Shown here: positions 21,956-32,781 of the stretch, piece after piece | Numbering within the stretch: position 1 is the first letter of the stretch | Layout: the number at the start of each line of letters is the position of its first letter | Assembly (NCBI GenBank): GCA_905221605.1 | Contig: CAJNDS010002345.1 | Location: 364,694 to 428,693, forward strand | Origin: Symbiodinium natans | Taxonomy: Eukaryota > Sar > Dinophyceae > Suessiales > Symbiodiniaceae | Direction: 5' to 3' | Length of the DNA: 64,000 nt | Notes under the pieces: model-generated | The model's input: the letters and a program-made list of their open reading frames with translations, nothing else | Databases searched by the model: none | What the model was told of the DNA's origin: nothing | Translations under genes and position numbers: made by a program

Positions 21956-22258
21956 TAGCACATCAACCGAACCGCGCCGAACCCGTCCGTCAACCTCCAT
22001 GCATGGTCCACGCCTCCCCACACCACGCCCCTCTCCAGCAAAATGTTCCGAACCCCCTCCCTTGACCGCGTCGTCTCCGCGGTCCGCGGCCTCCCGTCAA
22101 AATTCATTCCGTCCGACCCTCCAAGAAGCGATCCGATAGAACGCCTTCCGCATTGAAGCGCCAAACAAGAACCCAATTTCAGAATTGGTTTTCGGGAAAA
22201 ATCCAAGAAAGCAAAGAGCACGCGCACAATAGACGTTAAGCGTCCAAGGCACCCGTAG

Positions 22259-22656
22259 GATGGACACTTAAAGGCTATGCTGCACGTGCGTGCCCCGTAA
22301 ACAAATACTTTGCACAGGAAACACCCGCAGAATACCGCAGAATAGACGCAATGCACCCTGTCAGTGCACTGTCCTGGGCGGGGGCGCGGAGGGTGCGGAG
22401 GGCGCGGAGGGCGCGGAGCGCGTGGAGGGCGCGGAACGCGCGGAGGGTGCGGAGGGCGCGGTGCCTCCGCGCGCTCTGCGCCCTCCGCGCCCTCCGCGCC
22501 CTCCTCACCCTCCGCGCCCCCGCCCAGGACACAGTGCGCTGACAGGGTGCATTGCGTCTATTCTGCGGGTGCGTTGCGTCTATTCTGCGGGCGTTTCCTT
22601 TGTAAAGTATTTCTTTACGGGGCACGCACGTGCAGCATAGCCTTTAAGTGTCCATC
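22259..22656. mobile_element. Fold-back (long inverted repeat) element with minisatellite loop
   Basis: The arms begin GATGGACACTTAAAGG at 22259 and end with the exact reverse complement at 22641-22656. They stay inverted over about 140 bp, including the GCAGAAT/ATTCTGC blocks and the CGGGGGCG/CGCCCCCG blocks. Minisatellite units of the type GGAGGGCGC fill the left side of the loop and their reverse complement fills the right side. No frame encodes a transposase, so any movement would be non-autonomous. I find no clear target duplication. Confidence 0.7.
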
Positions 22657-22834
22657 TCACCCCCCCCCCCCCCCAAAAAGAGAAAACAAGAAGAGAAACG
22701 GGGAAAGCAGAGGTGGGGGGAACTGAACCCCAACCTGCGACCAAACCTCCTTTGGCCGAGGCGCACTTGATGAACACCCAGGCTGTAAGTTGCTGGGCCT
22801 GCTTTTGCTAGGCGTGTTGGCCCCTTACACTAAG

Positions 22835-22910
22835 AGTCCTTAGTAAGGATGATAGTTGGGGGTACTATAGAATCCCTATGAAGGACTGTTAGTATAAGGC
22901 GGAACATCCC
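22835..22910 (+). repeat. Dispersed ~75-bp repeat, copy 3
   Basis: Opens AGTCCTTAGTAAGGAT, has an internal AAGGACT, and ends TTAGTATAAGGCGGAACATC. Same plan as the copies at 1371 and 6512. Confidence 0.6.
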
Positions 22911-23130
22911 AAGGCTTATGCCAGGCTTGATTAGAAGGGGAAGATGGACAGGGCAGGTCAACACGCAATCTCTCCCTCTAAAATCCCCAGCTTGCAGCAG
23001 GTAGGACAAGTAAGCCGAGCCCCGCCCTGCCTGAGACCTTCTCAGAGGCTGTGCTCTGCTCCCGCGAGAAGCTCGCCGCTACTTCCGCGGGAGCCTCAGA
23101 GCAGCTAGCGGGCCCTTTCCTTGGAGCTTT

Positions 23131-23220
23131 GTGGCCCTTAAAACCCTTTGAGAATATTCCTGCATGTGATCCTCTTACACCCAATAAGGGAAAATATACA
23201 ATATCCTTCGGGCCGACCTA
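23131..23220 (-). pseudogene. Decayed fragment related to the 4105-5100 gene
   Basis: About 90 bp resembles 4439-4530 (shared blocks such as GATCCTCTT and CCCAATAAGGGAAAATAT). On the minus strand it would encode a version of the aromatic [12 protein letters not shown] segment, but the frame is broken by a stop in place of the Gln codon and by small shifts. No flanking coding sequence is recognisable, so this is a fragment, not a working paralogue. Confidence 0.5.
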
Positions 23221-23751
23221 GCTTAGTTGGTTCAGGGCTGTTGGGAGTAACGGGTTGGGAGTCTTTGCAGAAAGGAGGCCAGCTTGTCCGAGTCGGCAAG
23301 GTGCTTGCAGAAGTAGATGTCCTCTGGCAGCCTCAATCTTTGGGGGCTTTGGTGACCCAGCTTCCAAAAAGAAGCCTAAGCTTGCGATTTACAGGGCCCA
23401 CTCCAAGTCTTTATAGGGCCCCGTAGTTGCCACTCACCACTCCGATGCTCCCGCTCACACGAGGCCAGCCAAGGCAACAGCTGCAGGGCTCACATCTTCA
23501 CCCCGCCTAGCGGCAAGCCCTTTAGGGCCCAGCAGAGTCTAGGCCTCAAGGTTTGCCACGCGCCACACATCCTACGGCCCAGGTTACTCGCCGCCACTTC
23601 TTTCAGGATTGGCTTCGCAAAATGTATAACACGTAATCGGTTATATAATTTATGGTAAATGGGGGGGGGGGCAGTTGACAAAAACACTAGCAAATCGTTC
23701 AACAAATAATCGCAGCTTGCGAAGCGACCGCCTTCCCCGAAACCACGACAA

Positions 23752-23826
23752 GCCCTAAACCCTAAACCCTTAAACCCTTAAACCCTGAAACCCGAAACCC
23801 TAAACCCTAAACCTTAAACCCTAAGC
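23752..23826 (-). repeat. Telomere-type array
   Basis: About ten CCCTAAA units with CCCTTAAA and CCCGAAA variants. Confidence 0.85.
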
Positions 23827-23902
23827 CCTTCTCCGAGCGGCCCCTCGTTGTTGGGAAAAGTCCTGGCCGAGAGTTGCGCAAGGAGTTTCTACAGCCTCTT
23901 CC

Positions 23903-23962
23903 CTAAACCCTAAACCGTAAACCCTAAACCCTAAACCCTAAACCCTAAACCCTAAACCCTAA
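23903..23962 (-). repeat. Telomere-type array
   Basis: About eight CCCTAAA units. It faces an array in the opposite orientation starting at 24057. Confidence 0.9.
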
Positions 23963-24056
23963 GCAAATAGCGGCGCCTCGTTATCCTCAGCATTGCCTCC
24001 CTGTCTCGGAGACTGAAGCCGCCATTGCCCACAATCCTCAAATGCCGGAGGGGGTG

Positions 24057-24219
24057 TTTCGGGTTTAGGGTTTAGGGTTTAGGGTTCTTTGCCACCCGCT
24101 TAGCTGACCTCTCGGACACTCTGCAGGGAATGGGGTTTAGGGTTTAGGGTTTAGGGTTTAGGGTTTAGGGCTTAGGGCTTAGGGCTTAGGGTTTAGGTTT
24201 AGGGTTTAGGGTTTAGGGC
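24057..24219 (+). repeat. Telomere-type arrays, TTTAGGG orientation
   Basis: Two blocks of TTTAGGG units (24062-24085 and 24132-24219) with CTTAGGG variants, split by about 45 bp of unrelated sequence. Confidence 0.88.
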
Positions 24220-26321
24220 CTTCCAGAGAAAAGGGGGGGCGGGAGAGAGGGGGGGTGGGGTGGTTGTCATCCTAGTGCTATACAATCAAATCTCCCCAAG
24301 AAAACCACCTTTTTTATGGTTTCGGGTTCAGAATCGTGCCACAAGTGGACCCTCGGGCCTAGGAGCAAATAAGGTTTTTGGCAGCAGAGGCTCGTCTTAT
24401 GTTGCCTCGTCAATTGCTGTAAATAGGATGCCATGCCCATTGAGCTGGAGCATCAGAGGCAGGAAGAGGAGGTTTCGGGCAGTTCGGGCGTTTTTTTGGT
24501 ACGAAAGACAAGACGCTCCAGGAGTGAAGGTAGCTGGAGACCCTTGAGAGGTCCTGGGACAAGGCCCTCGAGGGTTGTGGAGGCTGCTGACCCCTTGAAC
24601 CATCTGAAAGCCGAGACCCTCAACCCCACTCAAGGTTGCGGGCTCGGGCACTTTGGGCAGCGCATCTCCTCGTGCTCCGACCAGGGGGCTCCGACGTACC
24701 TTGGATCAGGGTGGCTTTGGATGCAGCAGCACGGAACCCGCAACATACCCCACCATGCTGTGATCCTCATAGCAGGAACCCCTGGCCGTAAGTTTTTGAA
24801 ACCCCCCACATCATCCCGCAACGTTGAACTTGACTTCAAAGCTCCAAACCTTGGAGACCTCTCGGTGCTTTCACCTGCAACATCAAGAATCTGAGAACAG
24901 GCACAGAAAAGAGAAAAAAAAAAAAAAAAAAAACTCTCAAACCTTGAGCCCCGCAACACACAGTGAGGTGCCCGGCCAAGGAGCAACCACCCGCTCGCGT
25001 TGCGGAAGCTCCATCAGGAAACCCTAGCATAATGCACCCCCGCAACCGGAGCCCTAATCCTAAACCCTGTGCCCTAAACCCTGAACCCTGATCCTAAAAC
25101 CCTACAACTCCAAACCCAATTTGGGTGTAGGATTCACACTTTCCCTTCTTTCCCTTCTCGGGACAGTCGAGGTGCTCGTACTGGAGGAAGTCCTTAAGGT
25201 GCTGTCGTGCCCCATTACCTCGGCTCTGCCTTAAAAGAAAGCGCTAGCGGTTCGTTCTCGCGCGTGGTGCGAAAGCATCGTCGCTTCCGATGGTTGCATG
25301 GTCCAGGGGCAAGCACCAACCGTGTTCACAAAAGTTGGGAGTATTTGTTCAGATTCGCTGCGCCTCCCACGCGCCGGCTCTTCACCTTCCATTCATGCTT
25401 CACATCGCGATGGTGAGAAGGATCGTATCCCACAAGTGCGGCCATTCGCACGCACTGGCAACACGGACGTAATTTATCGTGGCACGAAACACTACATACC
25501 GATGCTAAGCCAGGGCAACAAAGGTGTGAAACAGCAAGTGCGAAAACACTGCGCCCACCGATGCTTTCGGCATGTCACCCACACGACACACTGTAAGCAC
25601 CGATGTAAGCAACATGTGCACAGCGCGCTTGAACAAACCGCTGGAGGGTAACAAAACAAAACAGCTGTGGGTTTCGGGTTTGGGGGTTGTAGGGGTTAGG
25701 GGTTTAGGGTGCCTGCGGAGCTTAGCAACATTGTAAGGCTCTTTAGGGCCTTTAGGGCTTGTTGAAAGCCCCAGCTTAGAAGCAGACAATACAAGTCTGG
25801 ATATCTGATAGACGGATGCTTCCGAGTTGGAGGCTGAGGGGGACCACGAGAGAGCACCGCAACATGCGCCACCCGCCGCAGGCTCCCTGAGAAACCTCAC
25901 TTCCTCTCTTTTTTGGTGTGGGGACCCAGGGATGTGTAGGGCTAAGGGTCCCCTAAACCCGAATCAAACCTTTTTCGTAAGCATGAGACCCAAGAGAAAA
26001 AGAACCCTAGACCCCATTTTGCACAGGCTTGTCTGAGCGCCTGACCCTTAACCCTAAACCGCCCTACACCCTCGCTCGCCACCCAACTCCCAGAGGCAGC
26101 CGAGGTTGCAGAGCCATGAGTCCGTCTGTGCCAGCAAGACTTTCCTGATTTCGGGCGCTTCTGCTCAGGGCCTTAGGGGTTTATAGCCAGGTGTTTACTC
26201 GGCGCTGTCTCTGTATCTGAGTAACAGAGCGCGACTGCACACTGACCCAACATTATAGGGATGAACCCGCCAGCACTGAAACTACAGGGCGACATCCAAA
26301 TTCAGCAGCCGATCCGACAGG

Positions 26322-26372
26322 TTTAGGGTTTAGGGCTTGGGGTTTAGGGTTCAGGGTTTAGGGTTTAGGGTT
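26322..26372 (+). repeat. Telomere-type repeat island
   Basis: About seven TTTAGGG-type units with single-base variants. Confidence 0.85.
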
Positions 26373-27463
26373 TATAACTCTAACCCTCCTTGGTTCAAAG
26401 ATTGTACAATATTTGTTCCCAAACAAGCACCTTATACCTGACAAGCATTCTTGTTGCTGCATTCTCAGCCTCCAATTTCAACACATGGACCCTAGAGTCT
26501 ACATTTTCAGTGGTTGTTGTAACGAATCCTTCTGATTGACAACAGCAGAAGCCACCTTCTGCATCACTGGCCCTCCGAAGCAACGCAAGCAACGCCGGGC
26601 TGCGGGGTGGTAACCTGCTCCCAGAACCTGACGGCATCGCCATGCTCGGGCTTAGGGGCCCCACTGGGAAGTTGAGAAATTCACATTTTAAGGCAGGGTC
26701 TGTACACTCCAATTTCGACAACACACCTGCCTAGCCCGAAACACATTCCTACCCCTGCACTTGTTGAATGCCACACCAAAACCCAAAACCCGAAACCCCT
26801 AAACCCGGAACCCGAACACCAAGCACAGTCCCAGGTGCTCCGGAGACTCGAGAGCCTCAGCGTCGTGTTGGCACTACTTGCGACTGAAAATGTTGTTGCA
26901 TCGCTGTTCTATTGATACTTCTACAATGGTTCTTCTGAGTTACGACTGTGCTTAGTATTGAGATGGATTATATCGGGCTGGCTCTCTAAATCTTGGTCCT
27001 TTTTTGGAGATGTGAGGGTTTATAGCGGAATGGGGAAACGGCCGACGCTACTTTTCATCCGAACTGCAACTATTTCCTAGCAGTGAGGAACTGGGCAACT
27101 ACTCTGACAAAGTGCACGCAGTGGTCTAGCAGAAGGAGATGGGAGGATCACGCGGGAGCGCTCGCAATGCGGTGATGGAGGAGACCAGCCGACGCAATGG
27201 TCTTTGCACGCATGCGATAGGGGTGGGAGGTCGCTTTTGTTGCTGCATCTCCATGGGGGCCATCGTGGCTTCTTGATCGTCTTCCAGGTGCTTGGCGGCT
27301 GCTTGCCGATCTTTACAAAAGGTTCGGAATGCCTTCCTGACATTCGGGCACTGTGCTTGGCATTATTTGAGCAACTCGCTTCACAAGAGTCTTACAGTAG
27401 AAGTTCCCCGAAGCACATGAAAAGAGAACTCTTCCAAAGCTCTTCGAAAGCGAGGTGCCCTGG

Positions 27464-27796
27464 AGTAGGGTTTAGGGTTCAGGGTTTAGGGTTCAGGGTT
27501 TAGGGTTTAGGGTGCTTAGGGTTTAGGGTTTAGGGTGTTTAGGGTTTAGGGTTTCAACTCCTCGAAACCGAGGTGCCCTGGAGTAGGCTGTCTTGCGGCT
27601 GTCAAGGTCGGGCAGCGAATGAACGTCATACGCATCCTCGGCTTGGTCAGCCTAAACCCTAAAAAAACCCAAAGGGTTTAGGATTTAGGGCTTAGGGTTT
27701 AGGGTTTAGGATTTAAGGTTTAGGGTTTAGGGTTTGGGGTTTAGGGTTTAGGGTTTGGGGTTTAGGGTTTAGGGTTTGGGGTTTAGGGTTTAGGGT
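27464..27796 (+). repeat. Cluster of telomere-type islands
   Basis: TTTAGGG units occupy 27464-27552 and 27675-27796. Part of the second block is a higher-order pattern in which TTTGGGG recurs after every two TTTAGGG units. Between them the sequence CTCGAAA.CGAGGTGCCCTGGAGTAGG is present twice (27447 and 27563 areas), so a segment next to the array was duplicated. Confidence 0.8.
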
Positions 27797-27896
27797 TTTG
27801 GGATGTCCCCAAACCCAGCCAGTGCCCTCTTGGGTGCATGCGAAGTTGTTGATTTCAGATTCAACGGAAGAATTCCGACGTTGACCCCTAAACTTT

Positions 27897-27988
27897 TACC
27901 CCTAAACCCTAAACCCTAAACCCTAAACCCTAAACCCTAAACCCTAAACCCTAAACCCTAAACCCTAAACCCTAAACCCTAAACCCTA
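27897..27988 (-). repeat. Telomere-type array, CCCTAAA orientation
   Basis: About 13 nearly perfect CCCTAAA units. Orientation is opposite to the cluster 100 bp upstream. Confidence 0.95.
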
Positions 27989-28316
27989 ACAACCTCTAGA
28001 GCCCTAAACTTCCAGGGAATCGAAAAGCGTCTCCTGGCATTGGCGTCAGCAGCAACGCGCCCTTCTGCCGCAGTTCCAGGAGGGTCCTTTTGGGTCTCTG
28101 GGGGGGCTCTGGGGCTTAGGGTTTAGGGTTTCGGGTTTCGGGTTTAGGGTTTAGGGTTTAGGGTTTAGGGTTTAGGCTTTTTTTGCCACCCGACTAGCCA
28201 CAGCAATGCGGGGTACATTGGAGTTGGGAGAAATCAAACCCCAGAGCGGCCCACGCCTGGACAGGGATATCGCCCAAAAAGGCATTCAGGTTAGGAAAGA
28301 GTTGGACTTGGTACGT

Positions 28317-28405
28317 TAACCCTAAACCCTAAACCCTAAACCCTAAACCCTAAACCCTAAACCCTAAACCCTAAACCCTAAACCCTAAACCCTAAACCCT
28401 AAACC
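28317..28405 (-). repeat. Telomere-type array, CCCTAAA orientation
   Basis: About 12-13 perfect CCCTAAA units between unrelated flanks. A degenerate TTTAGGG/TTTCGGG block in the other orientation lies at 28448-28560. Confidence 0.95.
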
Positions 28406-29202
28406 TTCCAAACTCCAGAAGACCGATTGCGCCCCCCTCTCTCCCTCGATGGGTTTCGGGTTTAGGGTTTAGGGTTTCGGGTTTCGGCTTTCGGGTTTCG
28501 GCTTTAGGGATTAGGGCTTCGGGCCTTAGGGCCTTTGGGTTTAAGGGTTTCGGCGGGTTTTGGAATTCGGGGTATAGGGATCTGGCAGGGCCTAGGTCTT
28601 GCTGCGGTTGGAATTGAAGCTTCTGTGAATGAAACTGTCAGAGGATTGAAAGTCTGAGAGCCCAGCACCCTAAGCCCCAAACCTCATGGCCACCTGAACC
28701 TTCAACCCTCTTCAACCCTCTTGACCCCTTAAGACCCATCCTAAAGCCCAAAGCCTCCTGATGGCAGTGGGCATCCGAAGCCCAGGTTCATGTTCGCACT
28801 GGGCGTCTGCCGAGTGTCTTCTGTGTGTGGACGAAGTCCTTGTTGTCAGCACCGTACATGATCCTTGGCTGTACTCTCTCTTCACCCTCAGCACATCCTG
28901 CTCCCTCAGCAGCCCTGGAACCTCTTGATGCTATGTTGCTTAAGGGCTTCGGCGTACTGGGCCTCTTCATATTGAACGCACAGATCCACCTCAAAGCCGA
29001 AAGTCTCAAAAAAACGCGCAAAACCCTTGCCGCCCGGTTCAGAATGGCCGGACTGCTGACCGGGATCTGTATTTGGAGCTCTGGGAAGTGGCTGTGAGCT
29101 TGCAGCGCCACGACGGGCAACGTCACCACCGGCCGCGTCTCCGGGATCATGATCGAGATCTCGCTGCGGTTGTAGACAAAACCTTGGCGGTGAGTCATAG
29201 GT

Positions 29203-29244
29203 GCTATAGCTGCTGTAGAGACTATGTGCTACAGCTGCTATAGC
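29203..29244. repeat. Short near-perfect hairpin
   Basis: Arms of 16 bp (GCTATAGCTGCTGTAG and its inverse) match at 15 positions around a 10-base loop. It could form a stable stem in RNA. No other signal of an RNA gene is visible. Confidence 0.6.
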
Positions 29245-30696
29245 CGGTCTTTGTGGTACCTTGCATTGAAACCCGAAGCCCTTAAAGCCCAAATTGCAAA
29301 ATCCGCAGGGGAGAGGGGGGGGAAATGAACTTCCGCAGATGCTGCCCCAAGGTAGATGCAAAGTCACTTCAAAGGCTTTAGGCGCAGCCTCTCATCTCGC
29401 ACACGGTTGCTTACATGTATATAGAGGAAGGTGGTTCTTAGGGGGCCAGCAGCTTGGGTGCCGAGGTCTACTTGAGTTCTTGGGGCGATGGAATTTTCAC
29501 CGGTCTGCTCTTCAGCTCGAGACCACTATAAGCTCCAAACTCTATACCCAGGAGCCGGGAAGAGCTGGGACACCGAGCTTGTCTTGGCTCGCGCCTGGCC
29601 GATGATTTCGAAACGCGACTGCCACGACCCCCATGTCCACCAAAGCCTTTTGCCTTCCGGACCCGTAGAAGCCCTAACAAAAAACCCTGAGGGCCCTTTT
29701 GACCCCGAAACCCCAAACGGCAAGAAGCCTGGGGGTGGAGGGGCCTTCTGAAACCTCCGGAGAAAAAAAAAACGGCTGAACTTCGGGATGAACCCTCCAT
29801 GTATACCCCCTAAAGAAGGGCTCCTGCCTCGGAGCGTGACAGCTCCAGAGAGGCAGACGAAGCATCCCAGCAGCTCCAGAAGCATGTGGCCGCCACCAGT
29901 GTAGTAGGTGCGAAGAGTAGTTCTCGTTGGGTTAAAACGTTGGTAGATCTCGGAGCCAAAAAAGCAGAATTGTGCAGCGATCTTTCACGCATCGCTCGGG
30001 CCCTCGATGCTCTCGAAGTCTTCCAGGGCTGCTTGTTGTCTCTACTTGAAGCCCCCCCCTTGTAGACCCACCCTCGCTCCAAATATGGGCGCTCAAGACT
30101 CCCTAAAGCCATGGTGGCTCAACTCAAGGCCAGCCTGTCGGCTTAAACCCGGTTGCATCCAGGCCTCCCGACGAATGCCGATCGGCTTCAGCCCTAAACC
30201 CGTTTGACCCCAAAACCCAAACCCGGAGCCACAGGAACTCTCTTCTACACTTGACCCCCCCCCCCCCCCCAACAACAAATCCAGGGTTGTGTTTTGCAAG
30301 TGTCTACAGTGTTGCTTAGGGGACTAGGGGACTTAGGGAGTGTGGAACGCATCTGGGACTTTTGCGCGCTTGCGATCCACTCAGAGTTTTGGCCATCCTA
30401 TGGTCCTATGGCCGTAGCCTGCGAGTCTCGAAACCCAAACGACTCCAGGAATCGCTTCCCCGACTTCGCCGGGGATCCCTCACCTGCTCGCGTGAGACGC
30501 CTGCAGTCAAGGGAAGGGTTGTTGGGTTTGGAGTTGGGTTTAGGGTTTCGGGTCGGGCCATGCCAAGCGTCTTTCTTGCACCTTTAAAACTCTTGTGTAT
30601 ATGCATTCCTCTACATATATATATATACACATGTACACACATCTCTGTTCTATTCTCTTTATTCGCATGCGTTTCGAAGGGCAGGTACGTCATATG

Positions 30697-30806
30697 ATCT
30701 CTCTCGCTCTCTCGCTCTCTCGCTCTCTCGCTCTCTCGCTCTCTCGCTCTCTCGCTCTCTCGCTCTCTCGCTCTCTCGCTCTCTCGCTCGCTCGCTCGCT
30801 CGCTCG

Positions 30807-30855
<49 letters not shown>
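30697..30855. repeat. CT-rich compound microsatellite
   Basis: Tandem CTCTCGCT octamers pass into CTCG tetramers and then (CT)n. Long frames of RE or LS repeats on both strands are artefacts of this tract. Confidence 0.95.
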
Positions 30856-30858
<3 letters not shown>

Positions 30859-31368
30859 ACTTACCTGTCTATTCATACCCTCAACCCGAATTAAACGCTA
30901 ACCGGCCCTAACCCCTGAGCAAAACACAGCAAAGACCTCTTGAGGCACCTTCCTCCAGCTCGCCCAAGCGAAGCCAGATTTTGCCTCGGAAATCCGCGAG
31001 CTCTGAGGTTTTCTGGGTTACTACCAAGGAAGTTCATGTAGCAATCTTCAAGTAAGCCATCAATCATGTGGAGGTTGATAAACAAAATGGTTCCCTCTCC
31101 ACGAGAAGCTTCTTTAAGTTCCTTCGTAGGCAGGGTCAAAGCTTACAAGATAGGATCTGAGTCCTTTACAGAAAAATCTCGGTAAGCTGTTGATTTCTTG
31201 TCACTTGCCTGGCTGATCCTCCGCTTCACTGCAGGGCAGGGTACAATCTGCAGAACTGCGCATTTAACGTTTCCAGCAGCACACTTCCTGCCCCTCGTTT
31301 CGACCCGCAAGAAAGATCGAGCCGAAAGTCCTACACACATAAAGGGGCACACCGGAGATTTCGGGAGC

Positions 31369-31488
31369 AAGATAGTTCAGAAGAAAGCTGCCAAAGACTA
31401 CAAGCTGACTCCTAACTACCGCAAGCCGTGTATGGCTTGTAGTATGGGCAGGTTCTTTTTTCTGAACTATCTTTCTCGCGTGGTCTCT
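31369..31488. repeat. Imperfect fold-back hairpin
   Basis: The left arm contains AAGATAGTTCAGAAGAAAG then CTGCC and ACTACAAGC. The right arm carries the inverse of all three blocks in order (GCTTGTAGT, GGGCAG, CTGAACTATCTT). The total stem is about 40 bp with small bulges and a loop of about 28 bases. It may be a miniature non-autonomous element. Confidence 0.6.
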
Positions 31489-31803
31489 GGGATGCAGAGC
31501 CTGAGGCTTGGGCTTAGGCATTGCCACGTGTTTCATGGCTGCATACACCAGCCACGCACGACCCAATCGTTGCCCGCAAAGGAACTTGCAAGAATAGAGC
31601 ATATGTGTCATTATGTATGCTTTTATGTGTTTTAGCTGTGCATAGACATACACAGTATATACTATACTATATACTAGTACTATATAGCAAAAACGATATA
31701 ATATGTACTACATAGTATAGAAAATTGAGTACATAGACTGATAACCTGTATACTATCTACTATATACTGTATACTACTATATACTATACCGTATACTCTA
31801 TGC

Positions 31804-31807
31804 TAAT
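31804..31807 (+). repeat. Probable target-site duplication TAAT (left)
   Basis: TAAT lies directly outside the left LTR and directly outside the right LTR (61263-61266). Four bases in AT-rich DNA can match by chance, but both flanks are also the same kind of TATACTA-rich sequence. Confidence 0.6.
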
Positions 31808-32101
31808 TGTGAAGTCGACCAGCACTGGACTTGCACTAAGCCAATGCAATCACAGCCCGGTCACGCTGTTTTACGACTTCGCGAGTTCAAGCGCTTGTGC
31901 AGCTACGCCTGAGTGCGTCCGGTCGGACCGCACAGCAACCTAAGAGCTACTGTACGACTCTACCGTGCTCAAAGGCACAAGCTCGGTACTTGAGCCAAAA
32001 CATTGGCATTGTTACGAATTGCAAAACTACTCATGCAAGGGAAAACTACAAGCTGCACTAGCACTAAGCAAGCACTCCATGCATGCTTTGACCTGCTCAC
32101 A
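31808..32101 (-). repeat. 3' LTR of the gypsy-like element
   Basis: 294 bp, TGTGA...TCACA. It differs from 60969-61262 at one base. In sense it contains TTTTGGCTCAAG (32000-31989), identical to the last 12 bases of the dinoflagellate spliced leader. No TATA box is visible. GTAGTTTT-type motifs occur instead. Confidence 0.95.
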
Positions 32102-32112
32102 TTCGCCCCTCA
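32102..32112 (-). promoter_or_regulatory. Polypurine tract of the gypsy-like element
   Basis: The sense strand reads GAGGGGCGAA immediately before the 3' LTR (TGTGA...). This is the expected place and composition for the plus-strand primer, with a single pyrimidine interruption. Confidence 0.65.
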
Positions 32113-32781
32113 GCCGAGGCTTCCGGCTCACCACGAGCTCATAGTGCGACAAGCACTTCAGCAACGCGGCAAATGGGGTAGGGTGAGGGTGTCGCGTGCG
32201 ACTCCGGTAGAGCCCGCACATCATGAGCATTGGCATGCGGCTTGGGCGGCAGCCCGCACTACCAGACGTACGCACGACGACAGCAACCCTCCACGACCCT
32301 AAACCACCCCAAGTCGCGAGCTCTCACCTTTGTGCAGGCAGGCGAGGCTCCAGAGTACTGGGCAGGTCTTTGTGCTGCTAGTGCAAAGCTATGGTACAAA
32401 TGGTACACTGTACACTACCGGTCCTAAGCTACGGCTACGGCTACTCACCTATCCGGAACTACCCTACGGGCTACCAGACTCAGCGAGAGCCGCGCACATG
32501 GCTTGTGCCGCAGGCAATGCAGCTCACACGCGCTTCGGCGAGCGCATTGCCGCGACCAGGACACGGTCCGCAGCACCTGCAAAAGAGCACCCTCAACACG
32601 AGGGGCCACAGGCAGGGCGAAGGAGAAAAGTGCGGGGAATGCAAAATGGGCAGGGAAAACCCCTGCCGCGGCTCTTCGCCCGCAAGCAAAACACAATCAA
32701 AAGAGGCTCGACAGCGTGCCGCGCTGTGATGCCTAAGAAATCGCGTGGAAACCATTCCACGCCGCGCCGACTGGCCGCAGC
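32102..32781 (-). other. 3' untranslated region of the gypsy-like element
   Basis: 680 bases lie between the ORF2 stop (32782) and the 3' LTR. I see no frame of note. It contains one copy of the dispersed GC-rich hairpin motif (32551-32574). Confidence 0.6.

Larger units (their letters stand above)
21438..31803. other. Gene-poor DNA between the two retrotransposons
   Basis: No gene I can support. It contains the fold-back/minisatellite complex (21467-22656), a copy of the ~75-bp dispersed repeat, a decayed relative of the 4105-5100 gene, many telomere-type islands, A- and G/C-homopolymers (24909-24933, 23660-23670, 30248-30270), a CT-rich microsatellite and two further hairpins. Overlapping open frames at 28788-29367 and one at 26395-26724, all minus, are long for the region but resemble no family I know. 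They could be exons. Confidence 0.55.

Noticed and set aside
21495-22139. Long overlapping frames encoding Arg-Ala-Arg or Gly-Gly-Arg repeats on both strands
   Set aside because: They are translations of the 9-bp GGAGGGCGC minisatellite, whose period is a multiple of three and contains no stop, so several frames stay open at once.
23219-23263. tRNA-like or tRNA-derived SINE promoter (A-box-like TAGCTTAGTTGG and a weak B-box-like GGTTGGGAGTC)
   Set aside because: The spacing is too short, the B-box deviates, and no acceptor or anticodon stems form.
28788-29367. Overlapping minus-strand frames of 136 and 153 codons
   Set aside because: No family recognised, and the two frames exclude each other. 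It could be an exon, but nothing in the sequence decides it.
30406-30894. Frames of Arg-Glu and Leu-Ser repeats
   Set aside because: Artefacts of the CTCTCGCT/CT microsatellite at 30697-30855.
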